The notes beneath the pieces are model-generated. The model made no database searches, had not been told where the DNA came from, and saw only the letters and a list, made by a program, of their open reading frames with translations. From Bactrocera neohumeralis (lineage: Eukaryota; Arthropoda; Insecta; Diptera; Tephritidae), in assembly GCF_024586455.1 (NCBI RefSeq), contig NC_065921.1:23004635-23068634 (forward strand): DNA of 64,000 bases. The letters run 5' to 3'. The translations under genes were made by a program, and so were the position numbers. Below, one piece after another: positions 46,860 to 58,132 of this stretch (its first letter is position 1; each line of letters begins with the position of its first letter).

Positions 46860-48060
46860 TAAAGAAGTACGAATAGCAAATACCCATGCTTGAAGAACAA
46901 CAAAGTGACGTAGGACGATGGATTGTCGGCCAAGCTATTCAAATACGGCGGCGAAGAACTGATATAGAGTATGTATCATCTTCTTTGTAGAATACGGCGG
47001 ACGAAAGCATCCCCAACGATTGACCCCACAAGTGTGCCAACTATCGTAGGATTAACCTCCTCAACATCGCATATAAGGTTCTATCGAGCGTATTGTGTGA
47101 CAGATTAAAGCCCACGGTCAACAAACTAGTTGGACCTTATCAATGTGGCTTTAGACCTGGAAAATAAACAACCGACCATGCGCCAAATCTTGGAAAAGAC
47201 CCGTGAGAAGAGAATCGACACACACCACCTCTTCGTCGATTTCAATGCTGCTTTTGACAGCAAAAAAGGAAGTTGCCTTTATGCCGCGATGTCTGAATTT
47301 GGTATACCCTAGAACTAATACGGCTGTGTAAGCTGACATTAAACAATACCAAAAAATCCGTCAGGATCAGGAAGAACCCCTACGACCCGTTAAATACGAA
47401 AAGTGGTTTCAAACAAGATCAATCTACTGCTGGAAAAAATAATATGAGCTGCAGGGCTTAATCGAGAAGGTGCAATCTTTTTTAAGAGTGTACAGCTACT
47501 GGCATACGCCGATGATATTGATATCATTGGCCTCAACATCCGCGCCGTTAACTCAGTTTTCTCCAGACTGGATAAGGAAGTGAAGCAGATGGGTCTTGTA
47601 GTGAACGAGAGCAAGACAAAATATCTCCTGTTATCAAACAATCAGTCGTTGCCACCAACAACAATGTCAGCCTGGAAATATAACGCAGAATAACTCTTGC
47701 AAACAGGTGATACTTCGGACAGAGTAGGCAATTGAGAAATAAAGTCCTCTCTCCACGAACAAAGACCAAACTCTACAAGTCATACATAATTCCCGTCCTA
47801 CTATATGGTGCAGAAGCATGGACGATGTCAAGATCTGATGAGTCTGATAAGAGTGATGATCTGTACAAGTTATATGACGGCATTGATGTAGTTCAGCGAA
47901 TTAAGAGACAGCGTATACGCTGGCTGGGTCACTTCGTTCGAATAGATGAAAACACTCCAGATCTGATAATATTCGATGTAGTACCCGTCGGGGGAAGCAG
48001 AGGACAGAAAGAAAAAACGACGGCCTGCTGTTGCAAAGTCGGTTATAACCGCGTAAGCCA
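46860..48060 (+). mobile_element. Non-LTR retrotransposon RT remnant (RTE-like)
   Basis: Plus-strand RT segments in order across many frameshifts: DDGLSAKLFKYGGEELI, CANYRRINLLNIAYKVLSSV, GPYQCGFRPGK, QILEKTREKRIDTHHLFVDF then NAAFDS (catalytic motif A), LYAAMSEFGIP, and an LNNTKKSVRI stretch. Next come LLAYADDIDIIGLNIRAV (motif C, YADD intact) and SRLDKEVKQMGLVVNESKTK. After it come YKSYIIPVLLYGAEAWTM and IKRQRIRWLGHFVRID. The last two are typical of the C-terminal region of such LINEs. There are multiple stops and it is inactive. The 7-kb fragment is the same family, inverted. Confidence 0.85.
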
Positions 48061-50999
48061 TGAACATTTCTTAAATTTAAAATTCTTAAATAAAAAGAGA
48101 AACTAGTGTTTTATGATAGTTGTTTATTCTATACAACATTGTTGATCAAGTTCTAGGGATGAGTTATGAAATCAAACCGTTAAACCTTTCGAAGAAGTAG
48201 TTAGTCAGCTCATATTGTTGTCAGAAGGGTGAAGGTATAGAATTATCTGCCATGTGGCAAAACTTCCTTCAAATAGTTTTCAGCGGTCATGTTGCAAGAC
48301 ACCGAGCGTTGTATTGATCGAAAATTAGTACCTTGTGAGAAATTCCGGATGGTTTTTGTTGGTAGCATTTCCTATTAAGGGTTTCAAACAGTTTTAGAAT
48401 CCGACCAAACCGGTTGGGCGGTTACACATAGAATATTTTCCATTCGAATTGTCATAATACATTCATTTTTCACTACCAGCCACAATCTGATACAAAAACT
48501 ACTTTTTTTGTCGCGTTCAATCCGTTAACTTTCTTTATCTTTGAAAGAGTTTGAAATAGCTACTTGGGTGACTTCCAAAGCTTCTAGGAGTTCTTTTTGC
48601 GTTTGTTAACAAACTTCATTGAGTAATGCCTCCAGTTTCTTAGATAAAATTTTTTTTTTCCCTCATAACATTCCTCTTTTAAAGTAGAGGAGTATGTATT
48701 TTTTTTCAAAATAGTATTGCCGCTTTTCAATTTTCTAGAGAATAGTTTCTTTTGTGAAGAACTCCTTTACTTTATAATCTAACTAATTAACATGAGTTAA
48801 CTTGTAGTGTATTGTAGTGGCAGAAAATATTGCTTAGGTAATTTCGAGAAATGTTTCTAAGTTGAAAATCCTTTACCAGATAATAACCTGGGTCCTTCGT
48901 TTCTTAGAAAATATTTATTACTTAATCGGAAATTAATTCTCAGTATTTTAGAACATGTCTTATGGATACTCATACACTTTTCTATATGAAAATATATTCT
49001 ATTACGCACTATTTTTTCCATGACAGACCAACACTTACTTTGATGGAATGACGCTGACGAGTTCAGTAGAAATAAAAGAGAAAATGGTAAAAACCCCTGA
49101 AGCCCTCTCACTCTCTTTCAACACCTTTGCCTCCTTTCGCACTAGAGTCGTTCTTTTTTCCAAAGGAGATTATATGCAAGTAAAATACCTAACATTAAAT
49201 TCAGACAGTAAATTATAACTGTATACCCTAAAATATAACCAAAACACACTTTACCAAACAAAAAAAATACTTCAACAACAACCATATGAAAATATATAAA
49301 AAAGTACTTATTTACTAAATTTAATTACCTGTGAATAAAACAATAATAGTTGTTAAGTGCCAAGTCAGCTTAACTTTTTCAGTATTCTCAAAGTTTGCTT
49401 CGCGCACAAAAAACACTTTGGTGCACCACACCACACTTAACTGCTTATGAAAATAATTGTTGGTTCGCAAAAGGTAACAAACACTAAATCAACAATGGAA
49501 AAACAACGCAACTCCAAAAAAAAGTCGTTCTACACTTATGTATATACTTAAAAAGGATTCACATGCAAGCAGTCAGGTATGCGAATGAGAAGGAATTACC
49601 GGCGCAGTATTCTATAAAACCGGCAAGAAAAACTAGTTTGCAGCTGCGAAATCAGCTTAAATGATGTTCACTGCAGTAGAACGCACACTCAGTGGCTTGG
49701 AAAATTAACTGAGTGCGTAGACAAAAAGTGCTGTGGTTAACTCTGAGAACACTGCAACACTACTTAACTCGCATACGTGTGCTTTACGCTTACCAACAAG
49801 CGCTTACAGGCTCATCTTTCTGCACACTGCGTCAACCGAAATCCCACGTTGAAAATTGCAGGCATTGTAAATGTGAAAATATAAACAGACAAGAAAATTT
49901 TTAATTAAAAATCATGCGCAAAATTTTCGAAATCCTGCAACCTTTTCAACTCTTCTACGAGCGGTTAGCGATAAAAAATGAGACGACCTAATAAGCTTAA
50001 GTAAATCTGTTGGTCAGCACAACACTGTGTAATACATCTAGCGAAATGGAAAAACAAGTAAACAAAGAGGACTCAGCTGCTGGCTAGACTAATCAAATGT
50101 TATGTAAATATCTGTGGAAAATATTTTAACGCTTCTTGTTGTATATTTAAGGAAGAGTTAAAAAAATAGATGAGGATTGCATCGAGACCTTAGGTATATT
50201 GTGCCTTCAACGAAGTGTTTGGGGCATAGGTTCTCAGCATATTTTGTGATTTGTTGGTCTCTTGTTGCTCTTCCACTTTAGTATAGTGAGAACTGGTGCA
50301 CTCTGAGGAACAATCTGAGCCTGACACCATTCTCAACAACCACAGTCTTCTACAGCAGTCGTTTCAAGGCAAGTTATTATTGAAAACCTCGGAGTATTTG
50401 AGTCAACAAATCGTCTTTCTTTAAATTAAATAAGGACAAAAGAGGACAAAGAGATTAATCGTAAATAAAAGCAGTCAAATGTTGCCTGTCCGGAATCACA
50501 CGAGCACTTCTTCCAGTTAATAAATATTCAGGATCACATTTGAAAATAACTCCGCGTAAAATTAGTGATAAAAGCTAGGAAGAAATATTAATAAATACAT
50601 TACACCCACATGAATTTTCACTGCCATAGTAGATGTAGCTACTAATCCGTCCATCATTCAATAAAAGTATTAATTGCTCAAACATATTCCTTATAATATT
50701 GTTGCCGGTATTTTGTGATATTTTCAATAAAAAAGTATATATTATTTTCTAAATGTTGAGGTATCCGATTTGATATTGCTTTTCTTCAACGTTCATCATA
50801 CGTCTGGGTGTCTCCAATTTTCACAACACTTTTAAGTATGCACAATTATATAAAAATCACTTCTTTTGGCTTATAGAGCTTTGACTTGCTACATCGAAAC
50901 ATACTATATATGGATATATATTTATTGTACTTTTTCAAACATTTACAAATTTAGGTTTAATTACTCTCGTTTGGCTACAATCGTATAACCTCCCATACA
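48061..50999. other. Intergenic DNA, no gene seen
   Basis: AT-rich, with T runs near 48650. The part 49540-49910 has more balanced composition. No recognisable protein or repeat. Confidence 0.45.
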
Positions 51000-51375
51000 C
51001 CAGTATTGGTCCTCAGCGTTACCATTTACGTAGTTGATGAGGAATAGTCAATCGTTAGTATGCCGCTTTTTCAACAAGTTCTGTAGCATCACTACCGATA
51101 GCTTTTCCAGTGTCTCATACCGTGCATCAAGCGTTGCCTTGCAAATGCGAGACAAGTGTAAAAAGATGCTCCATTGTTTCACTAGTGTCTTCATCTGGAC
51201 ATTTCTTGCAGTCTTCTCGATCAGTCGGCCTTATTCTGCAGGCATGCGCCGCCATCAGACTGTGACTAGTAAGTATTCCAATAATGTTCGTAAGTCCCTG
51301 CTAACGAGTGCCAGCTGTAACTTTGTGTTTTTCAGATCTATCATTTTATGTAATTTTGCACCTCGGTAGATAACT
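51000..51375 (-). mobile_element. LINE C-terminal fragment (RNase H family)
   Basis: The minus-strand translation of 51034-51369 gives KMIDLKNTKLQLALVSRDLR, then a stop-broken stretch equivalent to GLTDREDCRKC-ETIEHLL of the 10.9-kb fragment (here RLIEKTARNVQMKTLVKQW, shifted frame). The nucleotides GTCTTCTCGATC-GTC and TTTCTTGCAGTC also match the fragment at 11180. It is truncated at both ends. Confidence 0.6.
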
Positions 51376-51429
51376 TATAACCACTATTTCGATAATATTA
51401 TTATGGTTGTTTTCCTTAGACGTGTGACA

Positions 51430-51690
51430 ACGTTTACTTTAGTGTATAATTCGCATCCTCAAATACGCCGTACAATGAAACCGAGGACGCTACTGTGCGC
51501 ATCCACTTTATGGAAGATTTTGCGAAAGGATTTAGTTTACGGGCTTACAGCATCTATCTCATGTTCGAACTGACACCGAACGACCATCAAACAAGTTGAT
51601 CACCTATTCCTATTTTCACATGAAAAATTTATTCTGAGATGAAGCTCACTTTGAGTTGAAAAATAATGCACCAGTCATTATTGTGACGCC
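51430..51690 (+). mobile_element. DUF4817-type transposase fragment
   Basis: Plus strand across frames: TLWKILRKDLVYGL, YSIYLMFELTPNDHQTS and the eroded catalytic segment FSHEK-IYSEMKLTLS (relatives read K-I-V-F-S-D-E-A-H-F). The order is the same as in the 32460 fragment. C-terminal half absent; a family 2 DINE-like repeat begins shortly after. Confidence 0.6.
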
Positions 51691-51759
51691 CCGTTACATC
51701 ATCAAAGAGTTACTGTCAGTGATAAGATTTTATGTGAACCGAAGTAAAAATTGGACGAT

Positions 51760-52618
51760 TTTAGATAAAATCTTATATTTAGGGACCCAACCGACCGATT
51801 TCGATTAAACTTGGTACATTATTCTCACCTTTTTATGTTACAGTGCGAAAATTAGGGAACTACAGCCACGGCTACTTCTCATATAGCACAATTTTAATTT
51901 CCACATGATTCTCTCACTTTTCTGTATACATGACATAATTAATATAACGGAATAAAACTTTGTCCTAATAATTGGCAAAAATTTGCCCAAAACCAAACAA
52001 AGTAGTTCAAGCCTCTACATATGTACTGAATATATGTATGGGCACCAGTATGTACCTATAGTCGACTTTTGTTCGAAAATATTGGTCAATGCATGGGATA
52101 TACAATTGAAATTCAGAGAAAATCCTTTCCGGACAATGGTTACTCTCTGTATTTAAAGTAGGTCGAATCGGCTCAATATTTCCCTGAGCACCTATATATG
52201 TAAATATGTACTTAATATAAAAATTTACGAACTTCCGGATAACTTTATACCGCATATGTATATCGGTCAATATGTGAGTAATCTCAATAAAAATATGATA
52301 TCTTTGTGCTTAAAATAGGTTGGGCACAAACTTGGCCATATAACAAATATCAGGATTTTCGAACATCCGACTAACTTTACTCCATTTGATTGGCGATTGA
52401 TACCTTAATGACATCCAGTGAAATTTTTTTAGTATGTGGCATGTTAATAGTAAGTGTTACTGGCAAAAGTAGATATTATCGGTTTAATACTACCCCAAAC
52501 TTCCATAACTTCTATATTTTTCTGAACGAATTTAGTGGACTTTGATTGTGGCAAGTTGCAAGAGTATAGAGTATAAAATGTTCGGTTACACCCGAACTTA
52601 GCTCTTTCTTACTTGTTA
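51760..52618 (-). repeat. DINE-like repeat, family 2, with intact end hairpin
   Basis: Internal words CCGACCGATTTCGATTAAAC, TTATGTTACAGTGCGAAAAT and TCTCATATAGCACAATTTTA are followed by a long AT-rich stretch. The right end is ATGTTCGGTTACACCCGAAC-TTAGC with CTTACTTGTT. The end hairpin GTTCGG-TTACA-CCCGAAC is well kept. On the opposite strand this reads AACAAGTAAG, CTAAGTTCGGGTGTAACCGA. That is the counterpart of the ACAAG, TTAACTTCGGCTGCACCGAA start of family 1. Confidence 0.7.
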
Positions 52619-54639
52619 AGACATCGAACATATGTACATACATACTTATCTTTAGACTAAAGCTCGTTGGTCATAACGTAACTATCTTCGTTATAGGCAC
52701 TGTTATTATAAATTTAAGGTACTTATGTACATACTTATGTACATACATGTATATCTTAGGCTCAATGCCTTTAGGTCAGTCTACAATGGTATTTTAAGTG
52801 CATTTGGCAGCTGAAATGCTTATTGTTGTTGTCTATAAAACACATTTATTCATATGTACATGCAATTAACTAATCTCTGAAGACCTCCAATGGACCATTT
52901 CAAGCCTGATGTTTATCTATTTATGAGTGCAAACTCGCTCAGCCGATGTTCTCTTATGATTTCAGATGCATTCAAATGTGATCATTTGTATATGAATGCA
53001 TGTTAAGGCGCATAAGAAAACATATTTCGCACATGCTAATGCGCATTATAATATTTATATTTATGTTAAAGTTTATGTTTATGTTTATGTTTACGTTTAA
53101 GTGCAATGGGCAGATATTGTGAAATTACTTGTACCTGCATGCGTTTGTGCTTGGAGGCAGACAACGACACTAACAGTAGCTAACGGTATATTTATACATG
53201 CCCCAACACATTTATTTATGCACATGTTAATCACTAATTACATGTGTGTGTGCGTATGTGTTTGGTGGATGTGCAAATGTTATTTACACTAATGCTAATG
53301 ATGACCCCAAGGAATACTTAAGTCTCATACCACAACAGGTGACCGGCTATAATTGCAACTGATTGCATTATTGTTTCGGTTGCAGCATTTCCTATGCTTT
53401 CACGCAGATAATTAGCTAATGGACTAGCGGAGTGTTGTCACAAGTCGCAGTCAGCAACTGTTGCACTTCCGCCTCGAAGCCTCAAAGTGAGCGTCGTAAA
53501 TCACATTTAATCCTTTAACATTTAACACTACTCAGACAAATATACAAAGGCATTAAGTGTTAAGCCAACAAAGTGTCCGCTAACCTACAAAACTAACCGA
53601 AAATACAAAAAAAAACGTAAAAAAGAATTGCAGAAGATAATACAATTAGCCAGCATTGCCAGCTTTTATCCCACAAAAGACTTTTCCTAATGCACCGCAA
53701 TTAAATGTTAAAGCTGCTTGTCTCCCGTTTTTGTTGTTGTAGCTTTTTTGTGGCTGCCACGCGGGTGAGTGGTGTGTGGTGGTCACATAAATCCTTAGCA
53801 CTTCATCAAATTCGTTATCAACATCTCAGCGACAAAGTCACTGTCACCAGCAACAACTGTAAGCATCAACAGCATTTACAAGCATCGTCATCACCAGCAA
53901 CCATAGACAGCACCAGCATCTATAGACAGCAGCAGCATCCATAGACAGCACCAGCAGCCATAGACAGCGCACATCCGCAGATAGCAACCACACACACCAG
54001 CCAAGCTAGCTGACGAAGCCAACGAAAGCGCGAACCGCCTTTGGCTGAATGCGCGGCAGCTAGCCACCGCTAACGAGCAGCGAAGAATGTTTGGGCAGCC
54101 CTGTTGTTGTTGTGGCTCTTGTTGTTTTTGGTGATGATGGTGATTTATCTTATCTGTAGTTGACAATCGGCGCCTCTGTCATTCGAGTCAAGTTGAAATT
54201 TTAGCACGACGATAGCTGCTGTATGACAATTGTCAGCTTGTGGCTGCCACATGTTTGGCTTAATGCGCTACAACTGGTTTTTTGGTTCATTCTTTTGATT
54301 AAACTAAAATAAAAATTATCAAAAAATGTTTATTTAAATTTTCCACTTGGTCTTCATAACTTTTTTTTTTAATTCTTGTAATTATCTTCATAAATAAAAA
54401 AATAATGTTGCCAGATGTATTTAATAAATAAATTTTACATAAAATCAAAAACACAGAAATATGGCAAAATAAGATTTTTTTTGATAAATTTTTGTTGTTG
54501 TTTTTTAATTATTATTCTTTTGGAGTTGCCATCTAATTTTAAAACGCATGTTGCAAATTAATGAGTCGAATATCACTTTTTACGATTCATATAAGCGCAC
54601 GTGGTTTTACACAGCACCTAAACTAGTGTGATAATGAAG
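52619..54639. other. Non-coding DNA with microsatellites
   Basis: Fairly balanced composition from 52900 to 54300 suggests host DNA. It has a hexamer run (GTTTAT) at about 53067-53100, a 19-bp minisatellite at 53903-53978 and a GTT/CAA run near 54100-54130. No gene supported. Confidence 0.45.
53903..53978. repeat. 19-bp minisatellite, four units
   Basis: Units starting ATAGACAGC at 53903, 53922, 53941 and 53960, with variable CAG/CAC-rich second halves (ACCAGCATCT, AGCAGCATCC, ACCAGCAGCC, GCACATCCGC). The 19-base spacing is exact. Because 19 is not a multiple of three, it is unlikely to be coding. Confidence 0.8.
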
Positions 54640-55740
54640 TAGCTTGATGCTATTTCTAGGCAGAACAGGCACACCTTGACTAGTTTCGCTAGCGAACTCA
54701 GCCTTAGAATTGCCGCTTGTCAGAGTGAATGTAAACCTTCTTAAAAGAGACTGCACCTCGTAGCAACACGTCGGCAGCTATCTTATTAGCAGTCACTTTT
54801 GCCTGAAAACGCAGTGGTCCGTTAACCTAAAGCTAAAATTGACGGCGAACTCATTACAGACAAGTTCCCTTCCAACTTTCCCTCCTATCTTCGACCCAAC
54901 CGCGAAAAAGCTCACTGCCCTATCCTCGTGCGACTTCTCTCTAAAAAACATCTTAGATAAGAGTCCCCACCTTTCATATACATATATCCTCTACAGAAAT
55001 ATAAGTGAGCCGACGGCGTTTTAACTCTCCCTTCTATATTTGGCTTTCTATCGCCGATGAATCCTAGGTATCATCTTATCTGCAAGTTGAAAACATGCGC
55101 CTCAAAATGAGGTAGAGGCACATCTGAGATCTTCTATATATAAGTCAGGTATATCAATAAAACTATTTTATATTCTCCTAGTCGGACTTCAGTTACCTCG
55201 TAGACGGTATTTAGAAATGTTCCTTTAACTAGAAGAACAACGCCATCATCATAAGCTGTCACCCGACAACCTCATTTCCCGAGGTCCTCATCGACCAAAC
55301 TCTAAAGCAGTGGGGAAAGTACGCCACCCATCGGGTTCCTTTGTTAACCTTTCGCGATGTCTTTGCACTAGAAGTTCGATTCCACTTCGAACTTCTCGAA
55401 GGCTTTAATCACCGACAAATTCCTCGTGAATAAGGACTTCCTCCAACAATGACACAACGTCGTGTAAAGCGACAGATCTGCCTTTTATGCAGGCAAGCTA
55501 AGCTTTATCAGTTTATCGCTCTGCATTCTGCTCCTGAATAGGGATCCGTAAGAGTCTCCAACGTTTTCAACAGACACGAGCATAGTCCAATGGGCCTAAA
55601 ATCCTTGATACCGACGTGAAAGCTCTTTCCGGCCTTCGGTGTAAGCACCACCTTAACCAATCTCCAGGTCTTGAGAACATGGTCTAATCTCACAAATTTC
55701 AGTGTAAAAATTTATTAAAATTAGTATCAATTAGTATTTT
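54640..55740 (-). mobile_element. Non-LTR retrotransposon RT remnant (LOA-like)
   Basis: The minus-strand frame 55508-55693 has KTWRLVKVVLTPKAGKSFHV then GIKDFRPIGLCSCLLKTLE, the RT fingers region (P-K-A-G-K, DFRPI). Further on, in broken frames, are a MGGVLSPLL block and a VTAYDDGVVLLVKGTFLN block. The second is the catalytic YADD motif changed to AYDD. Next is KISDVPLPHFEAHVF, where a longer downstream region would be expected. Many stops. The style (VPKAWR, KAGK, GGVLSPLLW) fits the LOA clade; the clade is inference. Confidence 0.7.
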
Positions 55741-55749
55741 TAGGAAAAT

Positions 55750-56400
55750 GTTGCCAATTACCTTGAAAGAAACTTAAGTATGCCACACCAATATGTTCGC
55801 CTGGATGCAGTGAAACGCAGACGAGGAAGCTCCTAACTTGTCAGAATACTACCCTCCGAACTACGACAGCATGCCTCTTGATGTCTCCCATCGTACACCT
55901 GCATAGTGAGGCCTTTATGCTCCAAGTTAAGGAGCATAACAAACACCTCTCCAAGCCTCCTAGGAGCTTCAAGAGGTCATTCCTCAACTACGTCAACGAC
56001 ATCAGACAATACGCCAACCAGACTTCGGATGCAACTAACTTCCGACAAGCACTGACCGCCATTCACAGTGGAACCATTGACGCCTTCACCGACTCCCTCT
56101 CAGTGAATGGCGTACTTGGAGTCAAACAACTACCCTTTGCAGACGAAAAGCTCGAGTTGCCGCGAGAAATGAGAGTGACCCTGCGCAACTTCGTTGTGGA
56201 TAATGTAGCAGGTTAAACTCATACTTACCCAGAATAGACCCTGACATATCTAATATGAGTCATGCCCTGCCAACCATACTCATCTGACACCCTCCTTCCT
56301 TTGGTCCGACTCGTCGTTTCAGGGGCCTTCCGCTGGTTGACGTCGAGAACAACTAATCTAATCCTTGATAAGGTACCCGTTACAACAACAACAACAACAC
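55750..56400 (+). mobile_element. Jockey-like LINE 3' end with (AAC)n tail
   Basis: The open frame 55878-56216 reads HSEAFMLQVKEHNKHLSKPP, VNDIRQYANQTSDATNFRQA, IHSGTIDAFTDSLSVNGV and ELPREMRVTL. In shifted frames it then reads NSYLPRIDPDISN and WSDSSFQGPSAG-like sequence. This is the C-terminal part after the RT, ending in a zinc-knuckle-like tail in relatives. The 3' end has GTTACAACAACAACAACAAC (56377-56399), a typical simple-repeat LINE tail. It is 5'-truncated at about 55750, head to head with the LOA-like remnant. Confidence 0.72.
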
Positions 56401-57939
56401 CCTTGGGAGAAAAAATATTTTTTTTAATTTTCAGTAAATAAAAATATTTTTTTTTTAAGTATTTTAGAATTGTTAAATGTAAATTTAATTATTTTCTTTT
56501 TTATTTATTTGTTATTACTTCTTTTTCCAATCGCATATGCCACCTTTAAGGGAACAAAGTAACGCAGTCGTACGTTAAATTTTATTTTTAATGCTTCTTA
56601 TTTTTTTCAGTTGCTTCGGTTCATTTGCCCGCTGGCGTCGCGAAGTTTTCCAACAATTTTTATTTTGGCTGCATTCTTTTTGGTTTCAACTAGCGTTCTC
56701 TTTTCCAATGCACACGTCAGGCCAATGTTGTTATTGTTGTTGCATGTGAATTAACAGTTACATTCTTGTATGCTTTTTTTCTACGCAACACGCCAAATGT
56801 CAGTTGATTTTGCCATTGTTTTTACCCCACACGCTTAGCACGCGAGTCAAACCCAGTGTCACATGCACTGTTCTTGTTGTTTCCAGCGCTGTGCTGACAA
56901 TGCGCAGATTGCCAATTGTTCTTGACGCTGGTTTTGTTTGATTTCATTGCTAATAGCATCGTTGGCAATTTTCAACAACATTTGTTGTTACAATTTGCTG
57001 CCGATTTCACTTATTGTTGTTATTGTTTTCCATTATCTTTTTTCGGGTGCTTTTTGTTGACAAACATATCACAAATGAGTAGCGGCACTCGCGATATACT
57101 CGACTAGCGTCTACTTGTCGTCTGCTCACATATCCTGCGAACGGCGGGCAATTTCACTGTGGGTCTTCCAATAGCCCGCAGAAACTTTGTTATCTTAACG
57201 CACTGCCAAAATTGGCAGTTCAACGCTCGCCAGCCACAGCCACAGCTACCAACGTGCTGATATGAAGCCAACAATCAGCCATGGGCAAAGAAACTAAATC
57301 GTTTGCTAGCATGTGTGCGTGTGTGTGTGTGTATACTCGAATGATAGAGTGTTTTTTCTTTGATTGTGTGTGTGGCGCTGATTGAAACATTAAATTCAAT
57401 TTGTTGAACCCGCTTCGGTTCTTATTTTATGGCAGCGAATATTATAGATTCAGTGCTTTATTTGTAATTTTTTTCTATTGTAACTGAAATTATTTTTCAA
57501 GCTTTAAAATCATTTTTTTTACTATCATCTGAAATTTGAGCTATTTTTTAGTGAAATATATTCCCTAAATTTAGCTTAGATTAGATTGCTGATCCAACAA
57601 GATGGCGGCGATCAGACTTAGCATGATGAATACTGTCATTTGTGAAGCCAAGTAAGAACTTCTGTAATTGGTTATTAACACTCGACAAAGCGCTTGCAAC
57701 CTATCAAAAATTTTATTTTTATTTCCACTCTTTCACCTGGTTGTCAAAAACTATTAGATTCGAGGTATTTTAGCTTTTATCAGACAAAGGCAAATTCAAG
57801 AAATTAAGATGGTATCTCATCCGCTTCCAAGCAGTTTCTGCAACTGGCATTCCGTAAAATTTTCACTCTTACCACTTGAATTCTTATCCGAGATTGTTTT
57901 GTTTGAACTCCTACAAGGTGCATTCCAAAGTAAACAGGA
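56401..57939. other. Non-coding DNA, no gene seen
   Basis: T runs at about 56415 and 56445. The part 56580-57440 is more balanced with TTGTTG words and a GT microsatellite near 57316-57330. No supported coding region. Confidence 0.5.
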
Positions 57940-58132
57940 CTTTTTGAATCTAGCGCCCCCTGATGGCGTCATCTATATGTCGACTAATGGTTAGAATCTG
58001 CTATCTTCATCAATTGTCCAGTGAGAATTTCATGACATTTCATTGTTTGGAAGTGAAGTTATTGCGATTAAAGTGTCAGTATCTTTGTGTCATCGGTGCG
58101 AAAATGAGCTTCGAACAAAGAGCCAACATTAA
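57940..58132 (+). mobile_element. Mariner 5' end and first codons, cut by repeat
   Basis: At 58104 an ATG starts MSFEQRANIKL, the N-terminus of a widespread mariner transposase group (usual continuation K-F-C-F-K). The upstream TTATTGCGATTAAAGTGTCAGT and GTCATCGGTGCGAAA look like its leader, and TAGCGCCCCC at 57951 may belong to its end. The frame stops being similar where the DINE-like repeat begins. The rest of the gene was not recognised on the far side (after 59005). Confidence 0.55.

Noticed and set aside
55370..55400. GTTCGATTCC resembling a tRNA B-box
   Set aside because: It lies inside the LOA-like LINE remnant, and no cloverleaf or A-box at the right distance could be found.
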